Assembly: GCA_004297645.1 (NCBI GenBank)
Contig: SCUG01000739.1
Location: 1-10,928 of the forward strand
Reading direction: 5' to 3'
Origin: Saprospiraceae bacterium
Lineage (GTDB): Bacteria > Bacteroidota > Bacteroidia > Chitinophagales > Saprospiraceae
Length of the DNA stretch: 10,928 nt
The notes below the pieces were generated by a model. It had not been told where the DNA came from. It did no database searches and saw only the letters and a program-made list of their open reading frames with translations. Below, one piece after another: positions 4,804 to 10,928 of the stretch (its first letter is position 1; each line of letters begins with the position of its first letter). A program made the position numbers and the translations under genes.

Positions 4804-7188
4804 ATGTCCATATCTATACAACCCGTTGAAAATTATCTCGACTCCCTCAACCACGCCCAACAACAGGCGGTCACCGCCACCGAAGGCCCGGTCCTCGTGG
4901 TGGCTGGCCCCGGCTCCGGCAAGACGAGGGTGCTCACCTATCGCATCGCCCATTTGATTGAAAAAGGCGTGGCACCCTGGAACATCATGGCGCTGACGTT
5001 CACCAATAAAGCAGCCAAAGAGATGCAGGCCCGCATCGAAAAAGTGGTGGGGCCGAGAGCCAACCGGGTGTGGGCGGGCACCTTCCACAGCATTTTCGCC
5101 CGCATCCTGCGCGTGGAAGCGCAGCACATCGGCTACCCTTCCAACTTCACCATTTACGATACGGAGGATACCAAGAGCGTCATCGGTACCATCATCAACG
5201 AGATGAACCTGAACAAGGAGCAGTACAATGTGAACGCCATCCGCTCCCGGATTTCTTCCTGCAAAAGCAACCTCATTTCGCCAAAACTTTACCAGGAACG
5301 GGCCGAATTCACACAGGAGGACAGGCAGGCCAAACGGCCTTTTGTGGGCCAGATTTATGAGAAATACACCGCCCGCTGCAAGCGCTCCGGAGCCATGGAT
5401 TTCGACGATTTGCTGTTCCGGCTTTACGAGCTGCTTCAAAACCATCCGGAAGTCGTAGAAAAATACCAGCAGCGTTTTACCTATCTGCTGGTGGACGAGT
5501 TTCAGGACACCAACCATCTGCAATACGCCATCGTGCGCAAGTTCGTTAGCTACGACGGCAGCCCCCGCAATATCTGCGTGGTAGGCGATGACGCACAAAG
5601 CATTTATTCCTTCCGGGGGGCTACCATTCAGAACATCCTCGATTTTGAAAAGGACTTCAAGGCCCACGGCATTCAGACCTTTAAGCTGGAGCAAAACTAT
5701 CGCTCCACTGAACACATCGTGCAGGCCGCCAACCAGGTGATTTCACACAATAAGCGGCAGATTCAGAAAACCATTTTCTCCGATAAGGGCGAGGGCCAAA
5801 AAATCAAGGTCATCAAAGCGATGACCGACAGCGAGGAGGGCAAGCGAGTGGCCGACATGATTTTGGAACAAAAAAACCGCCACCATCTGGCCAACAAAGA
5901 CATAGCCGTACTATACCGCACCAACGCACAGTCGCGGGTATTCGAGGAGTACCTCCGGCATTACAACATTCCCTACCGGGTGTTCGGAGGAATGTCCTTT
6001 TACCAAAGAAAAGAGGTAAAAGACCTCATCGCCTACCTGCGGCTGGCCGTGAACCCCCATGATGAGGAGGCCCTGCGCCGGGCCATCAACTACCCCCGCC
6101 GCGGCATCGGCAATACAACACTGGATAAAATAAGTGCCGCCGCCGCACAGGCAGACGTGACCATGTGGGACGTGCTGACCACCGTGCCCACCGGCGCACG
6201 TGCCTCCGGCGCGTTGCACGATTTTAAAAGCATGATCGCCCAATTCGGCGAAAAGGCGAAAAACGATGACGCCTATGAGGCGGCGATGAGCATCGCCCGT
6301 CAGTCCACCCTCATAGACCTGCTAAAACAGGATACCACGGTAGAAGGCATTCAACACTTAGATAACGTGACCGGCCTGCTCGACGGCATCAAGTCTTTTG
6401 TTGAGGACGATGTTTTGGACGGGGGAAGGGAAACGGCAGACAGCGGATGGCCAACACGTCCGGGTGAAGTGGAAGACCGTGAATATCCGGCAAGCCACGA
6501 CAAGTCGCTGGCCGCTTATTTGCAAAATATTGCCTTGGTCACCGACCTCGACCAAACCGATACGACCGATGACTTTGTCACCCTAATGTCGGTTCATGCA
6601 GCCAAAGGCCTTGAGTTTAAAAGCATTTTCGTGGCAGGGCTGGAGGAGCAGCTTTTCCCGTCGTTCATGGCGATGGATACGCCGGAGGGATTGGACGAGG
6701 AGCGCCGGCTTTTCTACGTGGCCATCACGCGAGCCGAACAGTTTCTGACCCTGAGTTACGCAAATAGCCGCTACCGTTATGGGCAGGCGCGTTTCAACTC
6801 CCCCAGCCGTTTTCTCGATGAAATAAGCGCGGCAAATCTCGACGCTGAAACACCCATCAGGAACCAGGCTGTGGCGACAATCGGCAGGCCCGGCAGGGAA
6901 AGCCCGCAGAATGAAACCAGGTGCAGCTCCGGCGTGAGAGGAAATTTTAAACGCCCCGGCCCGTTGCAAAACGTGATGCGAGCCGACCCGAAGACCTTTA
7001 AGCCCAACCCTTCGGAGCAGATTCAGACGGGGATGAAGGTGCTGCACCTGAGGTTCGGCGAGGGCAAGGTGCTCGCCATAGACGGTGCGAGGGATAAGCG
7101 GGTGGCGACGATTTTTTTCCAGGAATTAGAAGATGAAAAACAAAAACGCATCATGCTGAAGTTTGCGAAGCTGCAAATCATAGGGTGA
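4804..7188 (+). CDS. uvrD: UvrD/PcrA-family ATP-dependent 3'-5' DNA helicase
   Basis: This complete 794-residue superfamily 1A helicase unwinds DNA in nucleotide excision repair, mismatch repair and clearance of stalled forks or RecA filaments. Motifs occur in order: Walker A GPGSGKT (35-41), Ia LTFTNKAAKEM (64-74), Ib GTFHS (92-96), Walker B DEFQDT (231-236), III GDDAQSIYSFRGA (261-273), IV NYRST (298-302), V SVHAAKGLEF (596-605) and VI EERRLFYVAITRA (632-644). The C-terminal tail, with HLRFGEGKVL and the IFFQELEDEKQ region, fits the small Tudor-like domain of PcrA/UvrD. A polar insert of about 20 residues lies near 540-565, before KSLAAYLQNIALVTD. ATG at 4804 is chosen because MSISIQPVENYLDSLNHAQQ leads straight into the Q-motif; no Shine-Dalgarno is present. 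A diverged second copy of the 3' end lies at 7916-8040. Confidence 0.95.
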   Translation: MSISIQPVENYLDSLNHAQQQAVTATEGPVLVVAGPGSGKTRVLTYRIAHLIEKGVAPWNIMALTFTNKAAKEMQARIEKVVGPRANRVWAGTFHSIFARILRVEAQHIGYPSNFTIYDTEDTKSVIGTIINEMNLNKEQYNVNAIRSRISSCKSNLISPKLYQERAEFTQEDRQAKRPFVGQIYEKYTARCKRSGAMDFDDLLFRLYELLQNHPEVVEKYQQRFTYLLVDEFQDTNHLQYAIVRKFVSYDGSPRNICVVGDDAQSIYSFRGATIQNILDFEKDFKAHGIQTFKLEQNYRSTEHIVQAANQVISHNKRQIQKTIFSDKGEGQKIKVIKAMTDSEEGKRVADMILEQKNRHHLANKDIAVLYRTNAQSRVFEEYLRHYNIPYRVFGGMSFYQRKEVKDLIAYLRLAVNPHDEEALRRAINYPRRGIGNTTLDKISAAAAQADVTMWDVLTTVPTGARASGALHDFKSMIAQFGEKAKNDDAYEAAMSIARQSTLIDLLKQDTTVEGIQHLDNVTGLLDGIKSFVEDDVLDGGRETADSGWPTRPGEVEDREYPASHDKSLAAYLQNIALVTDLDQTDTTDDFVTLMSVHAAKGLEFKSIFVAGLEEQLFPSFMAMDTPEGLDEERRLFYVAITRAEQFLTLSYANSRYRYGQARFNSPSRFLDEISAANLDAETPIRNQAVATIGRPGRESPQNETRCSSGVRGNFKRPGPLQNVMRADPKTFKPNPSEQIQTGMKVLHLRFGEGKVLAIDGARDKRVATIFFQELEDEKQKRIMLKFAKLQIIG

Positions 7189-7239
7189 GAAAATGCCTGA
7201 ATTCCTTTAAATTGCTGGTGTTTTAAAAAATGACCCATT

Positions 7240-7881
7240 ATGGAAACGGCCACCAGACCTTTCAAAAAAGAAAAAAAGAAGCCCGTCACCATCATTAGCA
7301 TTGACGGATGGGAGATTTATGACACACGCCCCGTGATGCCGGAGGAGGACTTTCTTACCTTTTGTTTGCAAAATCCAAACATGCGCATTGAACAAGACAA
7401 ACACGGAAATATCTTCATCATGTCCCCGGTATCATTAAACTCAGGCCACCACGAAAGCATCGTGTCTGGTTATCTTTTCATGTGGAATCTTCAACAAAAA
7501 AAAGGTAAAACCTTTAGCCCCTCCACCCTGTTCATCATGCCCAATGGTGAAAAGCGGATGCCCGATGCAGCATGGGTGCCGAATGAAAAAATAGAGAAAC
7601 TTTCGGATGCAGAGCGCACGACATTTGCCCATTTGGTGCCCGATTTCGTGGTGGAAGTGCGCAGCCCCACAGACAATATCACCGATTTGAAAAACAAAAT
7701 GAAAGAAGCCTGGATAGCCAACGGCGTCCGCCTTGCCTGGCTGATAGACCCCATTGAAGAAGTTTCCCGGATTTACCGGAAAGATGGCTCGATAGTAGAA
7801 ATCAAAGGCTTAGATAAAATACTCGGCGGAGAAGATGTGCTGCCGGGGTTTGAGTTCGATTTGAGCGTTTTGAAAGAATAA
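7240..7881 (+). CDS. Uma2-family (DUF820) putative endonuclease
   Basis: The 213-residue protein has the PD-(D/E)xK-like Uma2 core. Asp109 lies in RMPDAAWV, and PDFVVEVRSPTDN (134-146) carries Glu139. A lysine-rich helix KNKMKEAWIANGVRLAWLIDP (151-171) follows. A histidine pair, GHHES (69-73), sits where the family has its first helix. The family is abundant in Bacteroidota and cyanobacteria, but its biological role is not established; nuclease activity is predicted from the fold. The first 15 residues are lysine-rich and may be a flexible tail. The gene starts 51 bases after the uvrD stop and could be read from the uvrD transcript. It lies between the uvrD 3' end and a diverged copy of that end, as cargo would in a recombination event. 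Confidence 0.85.
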   Translation: METATRPFKKEKKKPVTIISIDGWEIYDTRPVMPEEDFLTFCLQNPNMRIEQDKHGNIFIMSPVSLNSGHHESIVSGYLFMWNLQQKKGKTFSPSTLFIMPNGEKRMPDAAWVPNEKIEKLSDAERTTFAHLVPDFVVEVRSPTDNITDLKNKMKEAWIANGVRLAWLIDPIEEVSRIYRKDGSIVEIKGLDKILGGEDVLPGFEFDLSVLKE

Positions 7882-7915
7882 TTTTCCTCTCCTCATCTTT
7901 TAAAAATCCGTCAAA

Positions 7916-8040
7916 GGAAAAGTGCTCGCCATAGACGGCCGACGAGACAAAAGGGTGGCCACGATTTTCTTTCAGGAATTGGACGAGGAAAAGCAAAAGC
8001 GCATCAGCTAAACTTTGCGAAGCTGGAAATTGTGGGGTGA
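7916..8040 (+). pseudogene. Diverged duplicate of the uvrD 3' end
   Basis: This stretch aligns codon for codon with uvrD 7063-7188, from GKVLAIDG to the TGA stop. Over 41 codons I count about 15 with only synonymous changes and 6 with replacements (A/R, E/D, D/E, K/N, Q/E, I/V). One base is missing after CGCATCA, where uvrD has ATG, and this breaks the frame. The rest of a helicase gene is absent. The mostly synonymous differences indicate the fragment came from a functional uvrD allele that diverged under selection before being reduced to this scar. It is followed, 13 bases on, by the tail-to-tail toxin remnant. Confidence 0.88.
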
Positions 8041-8053
8041 AGGAGCGCACTTT

Positions 8054-8352
8054 CTAAGGTTTCATATTTTCGGGGTCTTGGCGGGTGTCGAAGATGTCGG
8101 TGACATAAACAGTTTGGCCAATGATTTTGTCAATTATCTTGTGTTGTTCAATAAGGAGGTACCGATGGCCTTCTCCAAGATGTTCAAGATGCAGTTCTAC
8201 CTGTCCTATGCTGGGCTTTCTTTCAGAATGAAAGCTTTCTTTTGAATATTAACCCTGATTTTATGCCCGGCCATGGCATTCCCCTCTTTTTTATAGTAGG
8301 CATAAATTTCCCGAAAGCGGGCTTTGGCAGGGTTGGTGATTATGAGTTTCAT
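8054..8352 (-). pseudogene. RelE/ParE-family toxin, broken by a one-base frameshift
   Basis: The minus strand from ATG at 8350-8352 reads MKLIITNPAKARFREIYAYY, then continues through KKAFILKESPA to a TAG at 8206-8208. Shifting by one base at that point restores IGQVELHLEHLGEG, RYLLIEQHKIIDKIIGQ and VYVTDIFDTRQDPENMKP to a TAG at 8054-8056. The span is 299 bases, one short of 100 codons, as expected for a single deletion near 8206-8211. The two halves together match the length and layout of RelE/ParE ribonuclease or gyrase-poison toxins of Bacteroidota, including the C-terminal DTRQDP motif. The start lies four bases after the antitoxin stop, so they formed one operon. As read, the product stops at 48 residues and should be inactive, unless the sequence has an error or frameshifting occurs. 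Confidence 0.85.
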
Positions 8353-8356
8353 GGCA

Positions 8357-8590
8357 TTACCATTTTTCATTCACCATATCCTCCCAATCAATCACATTGC
8401 CTTCGGCAATCGCTTTTTCGGAGGCCAAAGCCCGCTCGACAAGCTCTGCCTGCGTCATCGGTTTTAATGAAATGGAATGGCCGTTCTTTTCTGTTTTCTT
8501 GCGAAACTCCAATAATTGATTAAGCAATCGGGGGTCCTGTAAGTTGGCCAACCACACTAAGAGGTCGAGTTTTACTGTATTTACATCCAT
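8357..8590 (-). CDS. Antitoxin of a RelE/ParE-type toxin-antitoxin pair
   Basis: This 77-residue protein starts MDVNTVKLDLLVWLANLQDP and ends in an acidic tail, EGNVIDWEDMVNEKW. The pattern of an N-terminal helix (LLNQLLEFRKK), a T-Q-A-E-L-hxxA-hxxE middle (MTQAELVERALASEKAI) and a short acidic toxin-wrapping C-terminus is typical of small antitoxins found before RelE/ParE toxins in this phylum. An N-terminal DNA-binding domain is not obvious. The ATG at 8588-8590 is chosen; the frame stays open 51 codons upstream, but that extension lies in the hairpin repeat. Stop and toxin start are four bases apart. A TACTTTTG box lies about 28 bases upstream. Since the toxin is frameshifted, this may be an orphan antitoxin on its way to loss. 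Confidence 0.75.
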   Translation of the reverse strand: MDVNTVKLDLLVWLANLQDPRLLNQLLEFRKKTEKNGHSISLKPMTQAELVERALASEKAIAEGNVIDWEDMVNEKW

Positions 8591-8617
8591 GATACAAGTT
8601 TTTAAAAAATGGCTTAT

Positions 8618-8625
8618 CAAAAGTA
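8618..8625 (-). promoter_or_regulatory. Candidate -7 promoter box for the toxin-antitoxin pair, TACTTTTG
   Basis: On the minus strand this is a full TAnnTTTG match, 28 bases upstream of the antitoxin ATG and identical to the box at 4188-4195. No clear -33 element at 19-21 bases. If it is the true promoter, the hairpin repeat at 8690 lies upstream of the transcript, not in it. Confidence 0.45.
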
Positions 8626-8689
8626 GTCCTTTTTGGGGCAATAGTGAGCTTGGCATTTCACAGACAATTATTGAAACGGGAGAAAAGTT

Positions 8690-8770
8690 GTATCCCCTCA
8701 AAAAATGCTGGTGTTTCAAGCGGCAGGGTTTTTCCCGGCACAATGTCGGGAAAAACCCTGCCGCTCGAAA
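8690..8770. repeat. Palindromic intergenic element, copy 2
   Basis: GTATCCCCTCAAAAAATGCTGG leads into arms of 27 nt (8714-8740 and 8744-8770, 25 of 27 paired) around a CAA loop. Lead and stem match copy 1 almost base for base. It sits between the divergent antitoxin and lipoprotein genes. The rest of the 334-base gap (8591-8924) holds only the two promoter-like boxes. Confidence 0.9.
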
Positions 8771-8862
8771 AGACTGCCTGATTTTGGAATACTCCCATTA
8801 ATTTATGAGGGAATACGAAAAGTTTTTTTCAGAAAGCGCGTTTTAGAAAAATCAAAAGTCCC

Positions 8863-8870
8863 TTACTTTG
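8863..8870 (+). promoter_or_regulatory. Candidate -7 box before the lipoprotein-queG pair, TTACTTTG
   Basis: TTACTTTG differs from TAnnTTTG at one position and lies 55 bases before the ATG at 8925. It overlaps an upstream in-frame ATG-like start (8868), which argues against that earlier start. Confidence 0.35.
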
Positions 8871-8924
8871 CCTGAAGCTACGAATACGCAGATTCTGAAA
8901 CAACCGTCCGGCGATCCAAGAAAA

Positions 8925-9380
8925 ATGAAACCACGCTCTTTCCAATTCCTCCTCACGTTCGGCTGTGCTTTCGCCACCGGCTGTTGCAACAACTGCGACA
9001 TGGCAGACGACCAGATGCTCAGCCTCCAGGTTTTTGACAAGGCCACCGGGGCAAATACCACCAGCAATTTCTCATTCTCTAATTTTTCGCTGGCCCAGAC
9101 TGTGAGGCAAGGCTTTTCCCTGATACCAAGTTTGGAATTTAAGCAAAACGAAACTTCCGCCGTGTTCCCGCTCAATTGCGGCCAAACGTCGCCGGAAGCC
9201 TGTTTCGGTGTGATGGCCGGCGGGCAGGCCCTGGAGAAAATTACCGCCGCCGGCAAAACCATCACCGGCCCATGCTGCAATTGCAACCATTCTGCGGCCA
9301 CCATTTCCTCCATCACCACCCAATCAGGCCCAGAGGTAGTGCTCTCGCCCGGCGCCAATGTTTTAAAAATACGGCTTTGA
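8925..9380 (+). CDS. Cysteine-rich putative lipoprotein of unknown function, coupled to queG
   Basis: I do not recognise a family for this 151-residue protein. It begins MKPRSFQFLLTFGCAFATGC: a basic start, a hydrophobic run and ATGC, a loose lipobox with Cys20 as the possible lipidated residue. A lipoprotein export signal is therefore likely but not certain, since the -3 position is Ala. Nine cysteines are present (14, 20, 21, 24, 85, 93, 117, 118, 120), clustering as CCNNC near the start and CCNCNH near residue 117, which could bind metal or form disulfides. The remaining sequence is rich in Ser/Thr/Asn, as in exported proteins. ATG at 8925 is chosen because an in-frame ATG 57 bases earlier falls in the promoter-like box. 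The stop overlaps the TTG start of queG, so the two are likely co-translated, although a shared function is not apparent. Confidence 0.65.
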   Translation: MKPRSFQFLLTFGCAFATGCCNNCDMADDQMLSLQVFDKATGANTTSNFSFSNFSLAQTVRQGFSLIPSLEFKQNETSAVFPLNCGQTSPEACFGVMAGGQALEKITAAGKTITGPCCNCNHSAATISSITTQSGPEVVLSPGANVLKIRL

Positions 9381-10300
9381 CACGACAACGCCATTCCCTG
9401 CTCATCCGCCAGGAAGCCGCCCGCCTCGGCTTTTCCTTTACCGGCATTGCCAAGGCCGGGCCGCTCGACGAGGAAGCCCGCCACTTGGAAGAATGGCTGC
9501 ACCACGGCTTTCATGGCCAGATGCAGTACATGGAAAACAATTTCGACACACGCACCGACCCAACCAAATTAGTCCCCGGCGCAAAGTCGGTCATCGTGCT
9601 GCTGCACAACTATTTTCCCAAAGAAAAACAGGAAGACCCCGATGCCCCTAAGCTCGCCCGCTACGCCTATGGCGAGGATTACCATTTCATTTTAAAAAGA
9701 AAACTCAAAGACCTGCTCGCCTTCATCCGCCAGGAAATCGGGGAAGTACAGGGCCGCTGCTTCGTGGATTCGGCGCCGGTCATGGAAAGGGACTGGGCCA
9801 AGCGGGCGGGCCTCGGATGGACGGGCAAAAACACCTTGCTCATTCACCCGAAGGCCGGTTCGTACTTCTTTTTGGCGGAACTTATCCTCAACCTCGAACT
9901 GCCGCCGGACCAGCCCATGAAAGATTATTGCGGCACCTGCCGCCGCTGCATCAATGCCTGCCCAACGGCAGCCATATCCCCCAGTGGTTACCTGCTCGAC
10001 GCCAGCCGCTGCATCTCATACCTCACCATCGAACTGCGCGACGAAACCTTGCCGGACGAGTTCCGGGGCAAAATGGACAACTGGATGTTCGGCTGCGATG
10101 TGTGCCAGGAAGTGTGCCCCTGGAACCGCTTTGCCAGCCCCCACAACGAGCCTGCTTTTGAACCGAAACTTGAATTGATGAAAATGAAAAACAGCGAATG
10201 GAGAGAATTGACGAAGGAAGTTTTTCAGCAAGTCTTTAAAAAATCCGCGGTCAAACGAACGAAATATGAGGGGTTGAAACGCAACATTGACTTTCTTTAA
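9377..10300 (+). CDS. queG: Epoxyqueuosine reductase (QueG), TTG start
   Basis: The product (307 residues from the TTG) performs the last step of queuosine synthesis, reducing epoxyqueuosine to queuosine in tRNA with cobalamin and two 4Fe-4S clusters. The cobalamin-domain signature DSAPVMERDWAKRAGLGWTGKNT spans 131-153, with Asp131 at the proposed general-acid position. Cluster cysteines are CGTCRRCINACP (185, 188, 191, 195), Cys212 in CISYLTIELR, and CDVCQEVCPWN (240, 243, 247). This is the usual order and number. Family similarity begins at about residue 5 (RHSLLIRQEAARLGF), no ATG lies in frame until about residue 49, and the TTG at 9377 overlaps the preceding TGA (TTGA). That TTG is therefore the best start. 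The frame open further upstream is in the shadow of the lipoprotein gene. Length is normal, and no C-terminal HEAT-repeat extension is present. Cytosolic. Confidence 0.95.
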   Translation: MTRQRHSLLIRQEAARLGFSFTGIAKAGPLDEEARHLEEWLHHGFHGQMQYMENNFDTRTDPTKLVPGAKSVIVLLHNYFPKEKQEDPDAPKLARYAYGEDYHFILKRKLKDLLAFIRQEIGEVQGRCFVDSAPVMERDWAKRAGLGWTGKNTLLIHPKAGSYFFLAELILNLELPPDQPMKDYCGTCRRCINACPTAAISPSGYLLDASRCISYLTIELRDETLPDEFRGKMDNWMFGCDVCQEVCPWNRFASPHNEPAFEPKLELMKMKNSEWRELTKEVFQQVFKKSAVKRTKYEGLKRNIDFL

Positions 10301-10307
10301 CCACTGC

Positions 10308-10736
10308 CTACGATTCAAATACAGGCCCCAAATTCACCCCGCCCCAAAAGGCGTTAATGCACCGGATGGCTTCGTCGAACTCATTGAAATCAATGGGCTT
10401 GCACACATAGGCATTAGCACCTAACTCGTAACAAGTGCGCACATCGCTTTGGTGACTGGATGAACTAAAAACGATGACGGGTAATTTTTTCCAGTTCTCA
10501 TCGGCGGAAAAACGTTTCAGCACTTCGTACCCATTCATCCCCGGCATGTTCAGGTCGAGCAAAATGTACCGGATAATATCCGGCGCCACGGTGGATAGCA
10601 ATGCCATTAGTTCTTCCCCGTCGTGGCAATGAATGAGTTCTGTGGCTACAGACTGCTCCTTGAATGCAAATTTAACCAGCCCAGCTTCCGCCATGTTGTC
10701 TTCAACCAAAATGACTTTTGATGTTTGTTTATTCAT
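10308..10736 (-). CDS. Single-domain response regulator (CheY/Rcp1-like)
   Basis: This 142-residue protein is one receiver domain with no output domain. VEDN (11-14) supplies the acidic pair, Asp61 in LLDLNMPGMNGYEVL is the phosphorylation site, Ser91 in VFSSSSH is the switch Ser/Thr, and Lys113 in CKPID is the conserved lysine. The short tail (CINAFWGGVNLGP) with FW resembles Rcp1-type regulators that pair with hybrid or phytochrome-like histidine kinases; no kinase is in the window. It would act by protein contact rather than by DNA binding. The start follows an AGGGGG at a suitable distance. It converges on queG with a 7-base gap, so they share a terminator region or overlap at the 3' ends. 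Confidence 0.93.
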   Translation of the reverse strand: MNKQTSKVILVEDNMAEAGLVKFAFKEQSVATELIHCHDGEELMALLSTVAPDIIRYILLDLNMPGMNGYEVLKRFSADENWKKLPVIVFSSSSHQSDVRTCYELGANAYVCKPIDFNEFDEAIRCINAFWGGVNLGPVFES

Positions 10737-10741
10737 GGTTA

Positions 10742-10747
10742 CCCCCT
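10742..10747 (-). promoter_or_regulatory. Shine-Dalgarno-like AGGGGG before the response regulator
   Basis: On the minus strand AGGGGG lies five bases before the ATG at 10736. Most other starts in this window have no such sequence, so this gene stands out as having a possible strong ribosome-binding site. Confidence 0.45.
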
Positions 10748-10837
10748 GATTTTGAATGCAGATGGTGATTGCAATGGAGGGGCAAGGAGGGGATGAAAGT
10801 GCGGCGCCTGCCAGGCATCAATTCCCTGAACCACACA

Positions 10838-10861
10838 ATCTGCGTTTCTTTGTGTTAAAGA
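10838..10861. repeat. CTGCGTTTCTTTGTGTTAAA-type intergenic repeat
   Basis: This string is related to CTCTGTGCCTCCGTGTCTCTGTGTTGAA at 3970-3997. Short sequences of this form (cTTTGTGttaaA-like) are common in intergenic DNA of this phylum, in my recollection. Function unknown. It directly abuts copy 3 of the hairpin element. Confidence 0.4.
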
Positions 10862-10869
10862 AAAATACT

Positions 10870-10928
10870 GTATCCCCTCAAAAAATGCTGGTATTTCGAG
10901 CGGCAGGGTTCAAAACCCTGCCGCTCGA
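10870..10928. repeat. Palindromic intergenic element, copy 3 (window edge)
   Basis: The same lead (GTATCCCCTCAAAAAATGCTGG) is followed by a perfect 15-bp stem (10896-10910 and 10914-10928) around CAA. Compared with copies 1 and 2 the inner stem, TTTCCCGGCA and its complement, is missing from both arms. The window ends at the last base of the stem, so flanking sequence is not seen. Confidence 0.88.

Noticed and set aside
4738..5715. 325-codon minus-strand frame opposite uvrD
   Set aside because: It is antisense to helicase motifs I to III and shows no recognisable domain.
8015..8523. Plus-strand small ORFs over the toxin-antitoxin region
   Set aside because: They are on the wrong strand. The minus strand gives a clear toxin and antitoxin, and these are their complements.
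1..10928. A multi-gene defence or biosynthetic system
   Set aside because: The Uma2 nuclease, UvrD helicase and toxin-antitoxin remnant are neighbours, but no restriction, CRISPR-associated, retron, CBASS or similar partner is present, and the uvrD motifs are those of the housekeeping enzyme.

Overview
The window looks like ordinary chromosome from a member of the Bacteroidota, plausibly a Saprospiria- or Cytophagia-like lineage with middling to high GC. The clues are starts that mostly lack a Shine-Dalgarno sequence, several promoter-like octamers matching the phylum's -7 consensus TAnnTTTG, and AT/C-rich tandem repeats in intergenic DNA. The assignment is inferred from these features and from protein flavour; no marker gene is present.

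Layout from left to right. A gamma-class carbonic anhydrase homologue lies on the minus strand. Divergent from it is a tightly coupled plus-strand pair: mtnA (methylthioribose-1-phosphate isomerase) and a class II aldolase/adducin-family protein whose ATG overlaps the mtnA stop. A convergent minus-strand GT2 glycosyltransferase carries an extra C-terminal domain. A gene-free stretch of nearly 600 bases (3690-4276) holds a stable hairpin repeat, a nested inverted-repeat structure and an octamer tandem array. Then come a small AhpD-like CxxC protein, a full UvrD/PcrA helicase and a Uma2-family nuclease. After these is a scar zone with a diverged second copy of the uvrD 3' end, followed by a minus-strand toxin-antitoxin pair whose RelE/ParE-type toxin is broken by a one-base frameshift. 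The right end has a cysteine-rich putative lipoprotein translationally coupled to queG (epoxyqueuosine reductase, TTG start), and a convergent single-domain response regulator.

The metabolic genes are housekeeping or salvage functions: MtnA plus an aldolase for 5'-methylthioadenosine or 5-deoxyribose salvage, and QueG for the last step of tRNA queuosine. The most informative non-gene signals are three. (1) A palindromic element occurs in three copies (3725, 8690, 10870), always in the same orientation and each time 5' of a minus-strand gene; the third copy is truncated by the window end and has a symmetrically shortened stem. (2) The uvrD 3' end is duplicated and flanks the Uma2 gene, with mostly synonymous divergence, which points to replacement or recombination between diverged alleles. 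(3) The toxin is frameshifted beside an intact antitoxin. I see no CRISPR array, tRNA, rRNA, complete insertion sequence or obvious multi-gene defence system. The coding content is mostly recognisable families, and the novelty lies in the repeats and the recombination scar.
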